From NCBI GenBank assembly GCA_036524115.1, contig DATDCY010000333.1, positions 1-56,583 on the forward strand: a stretch of 56,583 bases of DNA, written 5' to 3'. A model generated the notes under the pieces. It was not told the origin of the DNA, searched no databases, and was given only the letters and a program-made list of their open reading frames with translations. Each line of letters opens with the position of its first letter. Positions within the stretch are counted from its first letter, which is position 1. A program made the translations under genes and the position numbers. Source of the stretch: a bacterium (GTDB lineage Bacteria; JAUVQV01; DATDCY01). Shown here piece after piece: positions 35,098-42,746 of this stretch.

Positions 35098-35189
35098 GCC
35101 CTTGTCGCCGGGCCGTCGCGGCGCGGGAGGACCGGCGCCGGGCGCGGGGGTCTCACCAGGCCGCAGGCAGACGGAGGCGCAGTCGAGCC

Positions 35190-35894
35190 ATGGAAACCAG
35201 GATCATCGTCCGGGCCAGGACCACCGACGCGAAGTTCATCGGGACCAGCATGGGCGGCGCGCGCGTGACCATCCGGCGGGCGGACACCGGCGCGGTCCTC
35301 GCCTCGGGGCTGACGCAGGGCGCGACCGGCGACACCAGGCGCATCCTGACCGAGCCGCCGCCCCGCGGGCAGCCGATCACCGACCTCACCACCGCCGCGT
35401 TCGAAGCGCGCCTGGACCTGGAGGAGCCGACCTTCGTCACGGTCGAGGTCTCCGGCCCGATGGGACATCCCCGCTCGGCCGCGTCCTCGACGATCCAGGC
35501 CTGGCTGATCCCGGGGAAACACGTCCTCGGCGACGGCTTCGTGGTGGAGATCCACGGGTTCGTCGTGGCCATCGCCAGGCCCGGCGCCGGCGAGACGGTC
35601 GCGCTCGCGGACGGAAAGGCGCGCGTCCCGCTCGCCGCAAGCGTCGTCATGATGTGAGGCTGCCCGACGACCCCGGGCGGGTTGTGGGACGCTCTCAGAT
35701 ACGAGGTGATGGCGACCGTGAAGCGCGACGGCGCGGCCGCGGGAACCGTCGCGCTGGCGCCAGGCACGGCGCAGAGCAGCTTCGAGGGGACGCTCGAGCT
35801 GACACACCCCGGGAGCTACGACGTGACGCTGTACGCCTTCGACCCGGTCACCGGCAACGCCGGCGTCGACCGGGTCGCGTTCACTGCGCGCTGA
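35190..35894 (+). CDS. Candidate selenoprotein of unknown function (in-frame TGA, Sec-Gly-Cys)
   Basis: One frame of 235 codons with a single internal TGA at 35655-35657. Read as selenocysteine it gives a 234-residue protein with Sec156 in VVMMUGCPTTPGGLWDA. The part before the TGA (155 residues, METRIIVRARTTDAKFIG) and the part after it (YEVMATVKRDG; SFEGTLELTHPGSYDVTLYA) are both beta-rich. The latter looks like the end of an immunoglobulin-like sandwich that would be incomplete alone. The downstream part has no plausible start of its own near the break (TTG 35682, ATG 35709, no Shine-Dalgarno). U-G-C is a CXC-type redox pair. A hairpin at 35664-35688 fits a bacterial SECIS. ATG 35190 has GGAGGCG about 8 nt upstream. 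No signal peptide. Alternative: pseudogene. Confidence 0.7.
35664..35688 (+). promoter_or_regulatory. Candidate bacterial SECIS hairpin
   Basis: Upper stem ACGACCC (35667-35673) with GGGTTGT (35679-35685), 7 pairs including one G-U, loop CGGGC with G in the second position. Below it are a G-G mismatch and two C-G pairs. The apical loop begins 16 nt after the TGA, at the short end of the spacing known for SelB-binding hairpins. Confidence 0.5.
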
Positions 35895-35955
35895 CGCGCC
35901 CCCGGGCAAGGACTCGTCCCGGAAGGGATTGGCCGGCTTCGGCTACAATCGGCCC

Positions 35956-36474
35956 GTGGACGAACTGACGCGCGCGTCGGTCATCGAGGCGGTCCGGGTC
36001 CAGTACCTGCTGCGCTGGGACGGCACGCACGGCCTCGCCCACTGGGAGCGGGTGCGCGAGAACGGCCTGTGGCTCGCCGCCCGCACCGGGGCGCGCGCGG
36101 ACGTCGTCGAGCTGTTCGCGTACTTCCACGACGCCTGCCGCGCCAACGAGCACACGGACCCGGGGCACGGCGCCCGCGGCGGCGCGCTCGCCCGCAGCGT
36201 GGCCGGCAGCGCCTTCGGCATCGACGCCGCCGGCCTCGAGCTGCTCGTGGCGGCCTGCCGCGACCACACGGTCGGGCAGGCCCACGCCGACCCGACGATC
36301 GCCACCTGCTGGGACGCCGACCGGCTCGACCTCGGGCGGATCGGCACGATGCCCCGCGCGGAGCGCCTGTGCACGACGACGGCGCGCGATCCCGAGGTGA
36401 TCCGGTTGGCGTGGGCCAGGAGCCGCGGCGAACCTGATCGTTCGCTGCCCTTATCTCCCGTCCCGGAACAGTGA
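35956..36474 (+). CDS. HD-domain-like protein
   Basis: 172 residues; GTG 35956 starts the conserved part (VDELTRASVIEAVRVQYLLR). Motifs fit a minimal HD phosphohydrolase: HGLAHWERV, then FAYFHDACRANEHTDPGHG (the HD pair), CRDHTVGQ and finally CWDADRLDLGRIG (the distal Asp). Such small HD proteins are metal-dependent phosphohydrolases, often acting on nucleotides; the substrate here is unknown. TACAAT (35944-35949) lies 6 nt before the GTG, suggesting a leaderless message, though no -35 box is evident. An upstream TTG in the same frame (35929) is less likely. Confidence 0.75.
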   Translation: MDELTRASVIEAVRVQYLLRWDGTHGLAHWERVRENGLWLAARTGARADVVELFAYFHDACRANEHTDPGHGARGGALARSVAGSAFGIDAAGLELLVAACRDHTVGQAHADPTIATCWDADRLDLGRIGTMPRAERLCTTTARDPEVIRLAWARSRGEPDRSLPLSPVPEQ

Positions 36475-36616
36475 CCTCGTCGGGCTTGTACCGCCCCCCC
36501 TACCCGGCCCCTTCGGGCGAGGCGCCTGGCGCACGGTGCGCGTCGGGAGGCCTGTGGTAGACTGAGCCCCTTCGCCGCGCCAGGAGCAAGGCCGGGAAAC
36601 CGGCAAGGGAGGACCC

Positions 36617-38176
36617 ATGCCACGAAGGGCGTGCCGCCTCGGTCCGAAGGTTCTCCTCTTTCTCGCGGTGTGGCTGGTCCCCTATTCCGCAGGCACCCGC
36701 GGAGCGCTCGTCCCCGCCGCCGCTGCGGCGACGCCGGCCCCGGTGACCGTCACGGCGCCAGCGGCCGGGGCCGTTCTCCAGTGGGGCAAGACGTACCGGG
36801 TGGCCTGGAGGAATCCGAATCTCGGGACGTCCGTCCGGAAGACCCGCCTTTCCATCTCCCTGGACGGCGGCCTGCACTGGCAGTTCCTCGCGACCCTCGA
36901 CAGGAATCCCGGCTCCTACAGTTGGCGGGTCCACGAGGTGCCTGGAGTAATGAGACGCTGTCTCCTCAACGTTGCGCTGCTCAACTGGCGCGGAGAGACC
37001 ATCGGCCGGGGCCGCACGGGCGGCTTCTTCACCATCCGCGGAGTCGTGAGCCGCTACGGAATCGGCGCGGTGGAGAGCTGGTACCTGCCGGGCTACACGT
37101 GGGGCAAGGCCGCCGCGGGGGATCTCGACGGCGACGGCCGCTCGGAGATCGCGGTGCTCTCCAGCTCGGGATCTTCCTGCAATTTCGCGCACGTCCTTCG
37201 CCGCAGTTCCGACGGGAAGCTGCCCTTCGTCTCGACGATCGCGACGTTCGGTCTGCTGGACCTGAAGGACATCGCCGCCGGCGACCTCAACGGCGACGGC
37301 CGCGCAGACCTCGCTTTCTCCAGCGTCTCCACCCTTGGGGGGGCCATGCTGGGCCGCCTGCTGGCTCTGTACCAGGATCCGGCGTCCGGGGCGATCGGAG
37401 CGACCTCCGCCCAGAAGATCTACGGCTCCGACAAGGTGGGGGACATCGTGATCGGCGACTTCGGCGGCACCAGCGGCATGGACGTTGCCGGCCTCGCCGA
37501 GCCCGCGACTGCCGGCAACCCCGGAGCGGTGGCGATCTTCCTCCAGAGCTCCACCGGGCCTCTCGATTACGAGCGACGCTACGACGCCGTCAGCGTGGAC
37601 CTCGACGGGGAGATCCACGCCGGCGACGTGAACGCCGACGGGGGCGCGGACCTGGTCGTCCAGAGCGGCGAACGCGAGCTGTCAGTCATCCCGCGGGCCT
37701 CATCCGCGCTCCCGCCGGGATTTGGCGCCGCGGAGCCGCTCACCGTCGTGCCGGCAACCGACCCGCCCATCTCGAGCTACGCCGTGGGGGACCTCGACAA
37801 TGACGGGAGGGCCGACCTCGTCGTCGCCTCGGGATCCACGCTCCGTGTCTTCATCCGAGCGTCCGGCGGGGGGTTCCGGTCCCCGATGGTCATCCCGCTC
37901 GGCCTCACACCCCGGAAGGTGGCGGCGATCGACCAGGACGGCGACCTGCTCACCGACATCGTCGTTGACTATAGCCAGGGGATCGCCGTGCTGCGGCAGA
38001 CCTGCAGCCACACGTTCCTGCCGCCGATCGTGCGGCTCGTGCCCTGCCAGTCGGTCGGCCCGATCGGCAGGGGTTCCCTTTTCCAGAGCGACGTCAACGG
38101 GGACGGCATCCCGGACATCGTCGTATCCGGCTACAACGGTCGCCTGAGCTTCATCTTCGGGACCAAGTTGCCCTGA
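36617..38176 (+). CDS. Secreted FG-GAP/VCBS-repeat protein
   Basis: 519 residues, ATG 36617 behind AAGGGAGGA. Signal peptide (VLLFLAVWLVPYSAG). Residues about 45-135 are an Ig-like surface domain of the type with YRVAWRNPNLGTSVRKTRLS and LDGGLHWQFL. Residues 155-515 hold seven FG-GAP-type calcium loops (DLDGDGRSEIAVL; DLNGDGRADLAFS; DFGGTSGMDVAGL; DVNADGGADLVVQ; DLDNDGRADLVVA; DQDGDLLTDIVVD; DVNGDGIPDIVVS), enough for a complete integrin-type seven-bladed propeller. Loop three lacks the acidic core. A secreted or surface binding role is likely; ligand unknown. Confidence 0.88.
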   Translation: MPRRACRLGPKVLLFLAVWLVPYSAGTRGALVPAAAAATPAPVTVTAPAAGAVLQWGKTYRVAWRNPNLGTSVRKTRLSISLDGGLHWQFLATLDRNPGSYSWRVHEVPGVMRRCLLNVALLNWRGETIGRGRTGGFFTIRGVVSRYGIGAVESWYLPGYTWGKAAAGDLDGDGRSEIAVLSSSGSSCNFAHVLRRSSDGKLPFVSTIATFGLLDLKDIAAGDLNGDGRADLAFSSVSTLGGAMLGRLLALYQDPASGAIGATSAQKIYGSDKVGDIVIGDFGGTSGMDVAGLAEPATAGNPGAVAIFLQSSTGPLDYERRYDAVSVDLDGEIHAGDVNADGGADLVVQSGERELSVIPRASSALPPGFGAAEPLTVVPATDPPISSYAVGDLDNDGRADLVVASGSTLRVFIRASGGGFRSPMVIPLGLTPRKVAAIDQDGDLLTDIVVDYSQGIAVLRQTCSHTFLPPIVRLVPCQSVGPIGRGSLFQSDVNGDGIPDIVVSGYNGRLSFIFGTKLP

Positions 38177-38207
38177 GGCGGCCGGGCGCCCGGTGTTCCG
38201 CCGCCTC
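38175..38207 (+). terminator. Hairpin at the end of the FG-GAP gene
   Basis: GAGGCGGC / GCCGCCTC, 8-bp stem that starts within the stop codon, with an inner CGGGCGCCCG palindrome in the loop. Only a short CTT follows, so termination is uncertain. Confidence 0.35.
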
Positions 38208-38326
38208 CTTCGACGACGTGGGAGTCTTCAACGAGCACGCCCTGCCCTGACGCCGTCGGGGGCACGATCCGCGTGCGCCGCACGGGAGGACGACCGCCGG
38301 CAGCCGCCCTGCGGTACAATACCGCC

Positions 38327-38731
38327 ATGGATTCCACCTTCTGCCTCCATGTCACCAAGCAGGACGGGTACTTCCTCACCGCCTGTCAGGGAAAGGCCTC
38401 GCTGAGCCGGATCCTGAGCGGCTGGTCCGGGCTGGCCGAACGCTGCATCGAGGAAGGGATCAACAAGATCATCTGCCAGCCGCACGTACCGGGGCCGGCC
38501 GAGTTTCTGGACGTCTACCAGTTCGGCATCAGCTTTCGAGACATCTCCTGGCCCCCGGGGACGAAGATCGCCATCGTCTGCCCGGAGGACGACCTGCCGC
38601 AGTACCGGATAGCCGAGATGATGGTCGAGAACCTTCGTGGACCCGAGAGCAGGATCTTCACCTCCATCGAAGACGCCAGGGGTTGGCTCCTGGACCGTCC
38701 GCAACGCAATACCCGAACCAACGCGCAATGA
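38327..38731 (+). CDS. Small cytoplasmic protein, STAS/SpoIIAA-like fold suspected
   Basis: 134 residues (MDSTFCLHVTKQDGYFLTAC; GINKIICQPHVPGPAEFLDV; KIAIVCPEDDLPQYRIAEMM; RIFTSIEDARGWLLDRPQRN). The strand-helix alternation, the phrase IAIVCPED, and the closing FTSIEDARGWL recall STAS/SpoIIAA-like and related regulators (compare FxDxxEAxxWL). No conserved phospho-Ser is clear. The frame extends upstream, but TACAAT (38315-38320) lies 6 nt before ATG 38327, implying a leaderless start. No neighbour suggests a pathway. Confidence 0.65.
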   Translation: MDSTFCLHVTKQDGYFLTACQGKASLSRILSGWSGLAERCIEEGINKIICQPHVPGPAEFLDVYQFGISFRDISWPPGTKIAIVCPEDDLPQYRIAEMMVENLRGPESRIFTSIEDARGWLLDRPQRNTRTNAQ

Positions 38732-38801
38732 CGGGGGAAGCGGCGAGGACCGACGCGCGAGCCGATGGTCTGCTCACAGGAGGGAAGAGCCGGGCCGCAC
38801 C

Positions 38802-39128
38802 TCAGAAGGCGAAACAGGCACGCTTGCCTGACACGTCCAGGGCCGTGGGTGGGCCGAAGAAGAAGGTCTTCAGTTCGTCACAGGACATGTTCGTTGCCGG
38901 AGCGTACAGGTCCTGGCACCCCACGTCGTCCCTCCCGATCGACATGGTCGTGCAGATGGACATGCACCCGTCCACATTGCTCGGCACGAAGAGGTCACAG
39001 CCGATAGCGTCGCTGCACAATCGACCGCAGTAGTACGCGGGGCACTCCGGCCCGGTGCCCTCGTTGCGGCATCCAGCGACACCCGCCATCACGACTCCCA
39101 CGAGCAGGAACAGGCCGATCCGTTTCAT
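38802..39128 (-). CDS. Cys-rich small lipoprotein
   Basis: 108 residues, ATG 39128 behind GAGGGAG. Signal and lipobox MKRIGLFLLVGVVMAGVAGC, with the lipidated Cys at the end. The mature chain contains nine further Cys (PECPAYYCGRLC; GCDLF; DGCMSIC; VGCQD; MSCDE; RACFAF), probably disulfide-linked, with no haem motif. No family recognised. Promoter at 39185-39214. Confidence 0.7.
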   Translation of the reverse strand: MKRIGLFLLVGVVMAGVAGCRNEGTGPECPAYYCGRLCSDAIGCDLFVPSNVDGCMSICTTMSIGRDDVGCQDLYAPATNMSCDELKTFFFGPPTALDVSGKRACFAF

Positions 39129-39184
39129 CCGATTCTCCCTCGCTCCCATCGGCCGTGCCCGGCGGCAACGGCGCGCCCGCGATT

Positions 39185-39214
39185 ACCGTAGCACCGGACC
39201 GCGACGGGCCGCAA
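39185..39214 (-). promoter_or_regulatory. Promoter of the Cys-rich lipoprotein gene
   Basis: Minus strand TTGCGG, 18-nt spacer, TACGGT; leader about 50 nt. Confidence 0.35.
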
Positions 39215-39258
39215 GAGGACGACAACGGAAGACCCGCCTGCTCCACCGCCGTCCCCGG

Positions 39259-40125
39259 CTAGAACGCGAAGTCGAAGGTCCTCAGGTCGACGCCGGCCCT
39301 CCTCATGATCGAGAAGGTCGGCTCGAAGTCCGTGCCGGTCGTGGCGATGAAACCCGTGCAGCCGAAGGCCTCCTTCACCGCGCGCGCCTTCTCGCCGGTG
39401 TCGGTCTCCAGGCCGAGGAGGGCCCGGGAGACCGCAGGGCCGATCCGCTCGAAGACCCGGGACGGCATGATGAGGGTGGTGTCGGGGTTCCCGGCGGCCT
39501 GCATGCCGACAACGGTGAGCCCCGGGTAGCCCTCCGGCGCGAAGATCGTGCTCTTGACGACCGCGTAGTCCGCCGCCCCGCTCAGGACCGCCTCCAGCGC
39601 CTGCTGGTGGGAGTCGACCGGCACCGGAATGTAGACGCTCTCGGGCTTCTGGCCGGGATCGAGGAGTGCGCGGAGAAAGACCTCGCCGGCGGTGGCGAGC
39701 GGGCACGCGGCGACCCGCTTGCCCTTGAAGTCGGCGAGGCTGCCAAAGGCCCTGGCGCCATCCTTCGCCACGATGGAGGCGCGATACGTCGAGCTCCCAT
39801 CCGTTCGAAGCGGGCGGGCAACCGGCCTCGCGAGCCCCTTGCCGATGAAGACCGCGGCGACGAACGACCCGGAGAACATCCCTTCGACATCACCCGACTT
39901 GAAGAGCCTGGCCGCCTCGGAGTAGTTCTTCGCAACCCTCAGGGTGATGCCCCCGAGCTGAGGCTCGGCGGCCTGCAGGTAGGCGCTGAGCACCTCGTAT
40001 TTCGGCAGTTCCTTTGCCGGGTCGGTGGGCGCCATGATCACCAGGTGCAGGGGCTCGGAGGCAAATGCCGTCGAAGCCGCAAGGCACGCGGTCAGGGCGA
40101 GCAGCGGAAGCAGGTGTCTTCTCAT
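39259..40125 (-). CDS. PhnD-like periplasmic substrate-binding protein
   Basis: 288 residues, ATG 40125 with GGAGGG about 8 nt upstream. Signal peptide MRRHLLPLLALTACLAASTA. The rest is a type 2 periplasmic-binding fold of the phosphate/phosphite/phosphonate (PhnD, Phosphonate-bd) class: LHLVIMAPTDPAKELPKYEV, MFSGSFVAAVFIGKG, DFKGKRVAACPLATAGE, SGAADYAVVKSTIF, and a C-terminal GFIATTGTDFEPT. No ABC permease or ATPase is nearby. It lies 125 nt downstream of a membrane GGDEF protein on the same strand, so it may serve as a periplasmic sensor for it. The ligand cannot be inferred; orphan members bind diverse oxyanions or other molecules. Confidence 0.85.
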   Translation of the reverse strand: MRRHLLPLLALTACLAASTAFASEPLHLVIMAPTDPAKELPKYEVLSAYLQAAEPQLGGITLRVAKNYSEAARLFKSGDVEGMFSGSFVAAVFIGKGLARPVARPLRTDGSSTYRASIVAKDGARAFGSLADFKGKRVAACPLATAGEVFLRALLDPGQKPESVYIPVPVDSHQQALEAVLSGAADYAVVKSTIFAPEGYPGLTVVGMQAAGNPDTTLIMPSRVFERIGPAVSRALLGLETDTGEKARAVKEAFGCTGFIATTGTDFEPTFSIMRRAGVDLRTFDFAF

Positions 40126-40250
40126 GTCGTGGGCCCTCCTCTCCGGGGCTGCCGCCGGAGCTTCCATCCCCTGGTCCTCAATATACGCTCCCGCGGCGCG
40201 GCGGACTCCGGTCCGTGCAGCGTCCCGCGCTCCAGGCGGCGCGGGCGGCC

Positions 40251-41486
40251 TCACACCGCCACACTGCGGTTTCGCCCGCCTTCCTTTGCCAGGTACAGGG
40301 CCGAATCCGCGCGGGACATCAGGTCCTTCAGCTCGCGATCGGCATCCGCCAGGGAGACGACGCCGAGGCTGGCGGTCAGGTGGATCCCGCCGTACCTCAG
40401 CGGAATGTCCCGGGACGCGATCGCCCGACGGATGCGCTCCGCCGTGTCCATCGCCTGGTTCAAGGAGGTCTCGACCAGGACCACGACGAATTCCTCCCCG
40501 CCGATCCTCCCGAGCATGTCGACGTCCCTCAGGTTCGTCCGGATGATGGACGTCAAGGACCTCAGCGCCTCGTCGCCGGCCTGATGGCCATGCGTGTCGT
40601 TGATCCGCTTGAAGTGATCGGCGTCGATCATGAGCAACGACATCGCGTGCCCGAAGCGCCGCGCGCGGACGAACTCGCCCTGCGCGTGTTCCAGCACGGC
40701 GCGCCTGTTCAGCACCCCGGTGAGCGAATCGGTCTGCGCCAGGAGCTCGGCCTCCCCCTTGGCGGCAAGCAGCTCTTCCTTGTCCGCGAGGACCCTGCGG
40801 TTCAGCTCGAAGTTCGACCGCAGGTAGTGCTCGCGCATGTCGAGCGCCAGGGCCGGGATCGCATTGGCCGCGACCAGGTCGCAGATGTTGGCCATCGCGA
40901 CCGGCCACGTGTAGTCCGCCGCCAGGCCGTAGCGCCCCACGGCGATGACGGCGAAGCCGACGAGCAGGGGAACCCCGATCAGCAGGGATTCCCTGACGCT
41001 CAGAGAGCTGAAGGAGTAGGAGGTCACGACCACCATGATGAGGCCGACGAAGTAGTTGCTCGCGGCCGTCTCCGTCGGCGTCGCGATCCACATCATCGCC
41101 AGCATGCACGACCCGCACCACAGGAATTCGCCGATGTAGATCTCGCGGTAGTGGCGCAGGAACCACGCCCGGCGGAACCGGATGACGACGTTCACCGCGA
41201 CGAGAACAGCGATGATCGCCAGCCTGATCATCCACCCCTCGAGGAACGAAGACGGCAGCGTCCACAGGTCGAGCAGCCCGAGGACCAGGACGATCAGGCT
41301 GCCGAGGATGTTGACCGTCCATGTCGTCCGCACCTTCCCCTGGTCGATGTCCTTCTGGTACTCGCGCTCCAGCTCCGGGGGGTACGATCTTCGAGAGAAC
41401 AGGCGGTAGGCGAAGACATCGTCCGACCCTGGCGCCCGCGTCGGGAGGCTCCCTGGACGACAGCGCCCCTGAGCACGACGGGTCAT
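40251..41486 (-). CDS. Membrane GGDEF diguanylate cyclase
   Basis: 411 residues. The N-terminal part has about six transmembrane helices (ILGSLIVLVLGLLDLW; MIRLAIIAVLVAVNVVIRF; YFVGLIMVVVTSYSFSSL), a MASE-like sensor. A coiled-coil linker (RRVLADKEELLAAKGEAELL) then leads to a GGDEF domain with LTGVLNRRAVL, IDADHFKRINDTHGH and active site RIGGEEFVVVL. The RRVxxD-type inhibitory site is not evident. ATG 41486 has no Shine-Dalgarno, but a strong promoter ends 6 nt upstream, indicating a leaderless message. The frame continues far upstream, overlapping the opposite operon, and is not credible there. Followed by the PhnD-like gene. Confidence 0.92.
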   Translation of the reverse strand: MTRRAQGRCRPGSLPTRAPGSDDVFAYRLFSRRSYPPELEREYQKDIDQGKVRTTWTVNILGSLIVLVLGLLDLWTLPSSFLEGWMIRLAIIAVLVAVNVVIRFRRAWFLRHYREIYIGEFLWCGSCMLAMMWIATPTETAASNYFVGLIMVVVTSYSFSSLSVRESLLIGVPLLVGFAVIAVGRYGLAADYTWPVAMANICDLVAANAIPALALDMREHYLRSNFELNRRVLADKEELLAAKGEAELLAQTDSLTGVLNRRAVLEHAQGEFVRARRFGHAMSLLMIDADHFKRINDTHGHQAGDEALRSLTSIIRTNLRDVDMLGRIGGEEFVVVLVETSLNQAMDTAERIRRAIASRDIPLRYGGIHLTASLGVVSLADADRELKDLMSRADSALYLAKEGGRNRSVAV

Positions 41487-41492
41487 CCGGCA

Positions 41493-41521
41493 ATTCTCGT
41501 GGCCGGAAAAGCCGTTGTCAA
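41493..41521 (-). promoter_or_regulatory. Sigma70-like promoter, leaderless arrangement
   Basis: Minus strand consensus TTGACA, 17-nt spacer, GAGAAT, then 6 nt to ATG 41486. It is back-to-back with the rightward promoter at 41537-41565. Confidence 0.65.
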
Positions 41522-41536
41522 ACCCGGCGGCGATCT

Positions 41537-41565
41537 TTGACATTCCGCCGCCGCAGCGGTATATT
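41537..41565 (+). promoter_or_regulatory. Strong sigma70 promoter of the small-gene operon
   Basis: TTGACA, 17-nt spacer, TATATT. Consensus -35 and optimal spacing; leader about 84 nt to ATG 41656. Confidence 0.75.
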
Positions 41566-41655
41566 GGCATGCGAACACCTCGGGATACCGTGCAATCCCT
41601 GTGAGAGAGGCTGCGCGATATTCGTGTGTTCGGCCGGCGACGGCAGAGGGGGAGC

Positions 41656-41847
41656 ATGGCAGGGAGAAACCGGAACACGTTCGTGAAGCGCCAGAAGGAA
41701 ATGGAACGCGTCCAGAGGGCCAGGGCGAAGATGGCGCGAAGGCACGGAGGCCGGGCCGCGAAAGCGGGACAGGACGCCGACGAGCGGCCAGCCGAGGCGG
41801 GCATCGCCGTGGCCGTCGACGGCCCGAATCCGGAGGGAGCGGAATAA
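41656..41847 (+). CDS. Small basic protein upstream of cspA
   Basis: 63 residues: a Lys/Arg-rich amphipathic N-terminal half (MAGRNRNTFVKRQKEMERVQ, then RARAKMARR) and an acidic tail. ATG 41656 follows GAGGGGGAG. Its basic helix suggests RNA or ribosome binding, but no family function is known to me. I recall similar short RNRNTFxKRQKE proteins in Geobacter relatives, also near cold-shock genes. The stop overlaps the next start (TAATG), so the two are translationally coupled. Confidence 0.75.
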   Translation: MAGRNRNTFVKRQKEMERVQRARAKMARRHGGRAAKAGQDADERPAEAGIAVAVDGPNPEGAE

Positions 41848-42215
41848 TGCGCAGCAACGCGTATGCAGTGCGGCGTGAAGCCCACGTCGAGCGTCAGCGC
41901 GAGGAATCGGCCGCGGGCCTCATGTCCGACCGGTTCCCCGGGGTCTCGAGCATCGTGGTGACGATGAACTACAAGGGGGACCGCCTCTCGTCGCTGGTGA
42001 GGACGGTCAACTTCTTCGCCGGCAGCCCCGCCTACTTCAGGATCAGCTGCCTCGGAGAGGGGTGCGAGCGCGGAGCCCTCGACCTGACCTGGGTCATCCA
42101 CCGGATGATCAGGGGACGTGAACGCTCGGCGAAGGGGGAGCTCGGGTGCGAGAACCGCGACCCGGCCGTCCACCACGCCAACGTCGACTACGGCGTCACG
42201 ATAACCTATCGCTGA
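41847..42215 (+). CDS. Conserved small protein, second gene of the pre-cspA operon
   Basis: 122 residues beginning MRSNAYAVRREAHVERQREE. The middle (FPGVSSIVVTMNYKGD; LVRTVNFFAGSPAYFRISCL) is beta-rich, with a Cys pair (ISCLGEGCERGALDL) that recurs at the end in GELGCENRD. The Cys pattern could hold a zinc ion. No named family recognised. One-nt overlap with the upstream gene. It sits between the small basic protein and cspA, an arrangement I associate with Geobacter relatives. Confidence 0.75.
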   Translation: MRSNAYAVRREAHVERQREESAAGLMSDRFPGVSSIVVTMNYKGDRLSSLVRTVNFFAGSPAYFRISCLGEGCERGALDLTWVIHRMIRGRERSAKGELGCENRDPAVHHANVDYGVTITYR

Positions 42216-42263
42216 AGCCGCGGCGCCCGGGCCGCCCGCCCGCCCGCCGCGTCGAGAAAGTAA

Positions 42264-42295
42264 TTGGAGCAATTTCAGTTCGAATGAGTTATATT
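42264..42295 (+). promoter_or_regulatory. AT-rich promoter region of cspA
   Basis: An AT-rich pocket in a GC-rich context: TTGGAG (42264-42269) and TATATT (42290-42295), spacing 20, which is long. The leader to ATG 42405 would be about 100 nt, as in cold-shock mRNAs that refold with temperature. Confidence 0.4.
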
Positions 42296-42404
42296 GGTTC
42301 CGCTCACGTTTGCCCAATCCCCAACCGTAAGCGAGTGCAGCGTCAGGCCCGGCCGGGCTTGCGTGCATACAACAAGAACAGGGATTGAGAGAAAGGCAGT
42401 GCAG

Positions 42405-42608
42405 ATGGCTCGTGGTTCAGTGAAGTGGTTCAACGATCAGAAGGGTTTCGGCTTCATCAGCCTCGAGGACGGCTCGAAGGACGTCTTCGTGCACCACACC
42501 GCGATCGCCGGTTCGGGCTTCAAGAGCCTGAGCGAGGGGCAGGTCGTGGAATTCGAGGTCGTCCAGGGGCAGAAGGGACCGGCCGCGGCGAACGTCCGCG
42601 CCGTCTAG
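42405..42608 (+). CDS. cspA: Cold-shock protein, CspA family
   Basis: 67 residues, the usual length: one OB-fold cold-shock domain binding single-stranded RNA/DNA. RNP1 is KGFGFIS and RNP2 is DVFVHH; the N-terminus [12 protein letters not shown] is typical. Acts as an RNA chaperone in the cytoplasm. ATG 42405 follows AAAGG; the long AT-rich leader fits cold induction. A strong intrinsic terminator follows directly, separating it from mgtA. Confidence 0.95.
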   Translation: MARGSVKWFNDQKGFGFISLEDGSKDVFVHHTAIAGSGFKSLSEGQVVEFEVVQGQKGPAAANVRAV

Positions 42609-42623
42609 CTCCAAGCCGATTCG

Positions 42624-42664
42624 ACGGCCCCCTCCCCTGCCCGGGGAAGGGGCCGTTTCCTTTT
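42624..42664 (+). terminator. Rho-independent terminator of cspA
   Basis: ACGGCCCCCTCCCC / GGGGAAGGGGCCGT, 14-position stem with one mismatch, 5-nt loop, then TTTCCTTTT. Confidence 0.88.
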
Positions 42665-42746
42665 CCGGCCCCTTGCGCGCCGTGGCGCGGCACCAGGTGC
42701 GTCCACGGACGACTGCAGCGGGCGCGCCGAGGATGGAGCCCTGGTG

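Noticed and set aside
35682-35894. A separate 70-residue gene starting at TTG 35682
   Set aside because: No Shine-Dalgarno, a TTG start, and continuity of frame and fold with the upstream segment. Better explained as the end of one TGA-containing gene.
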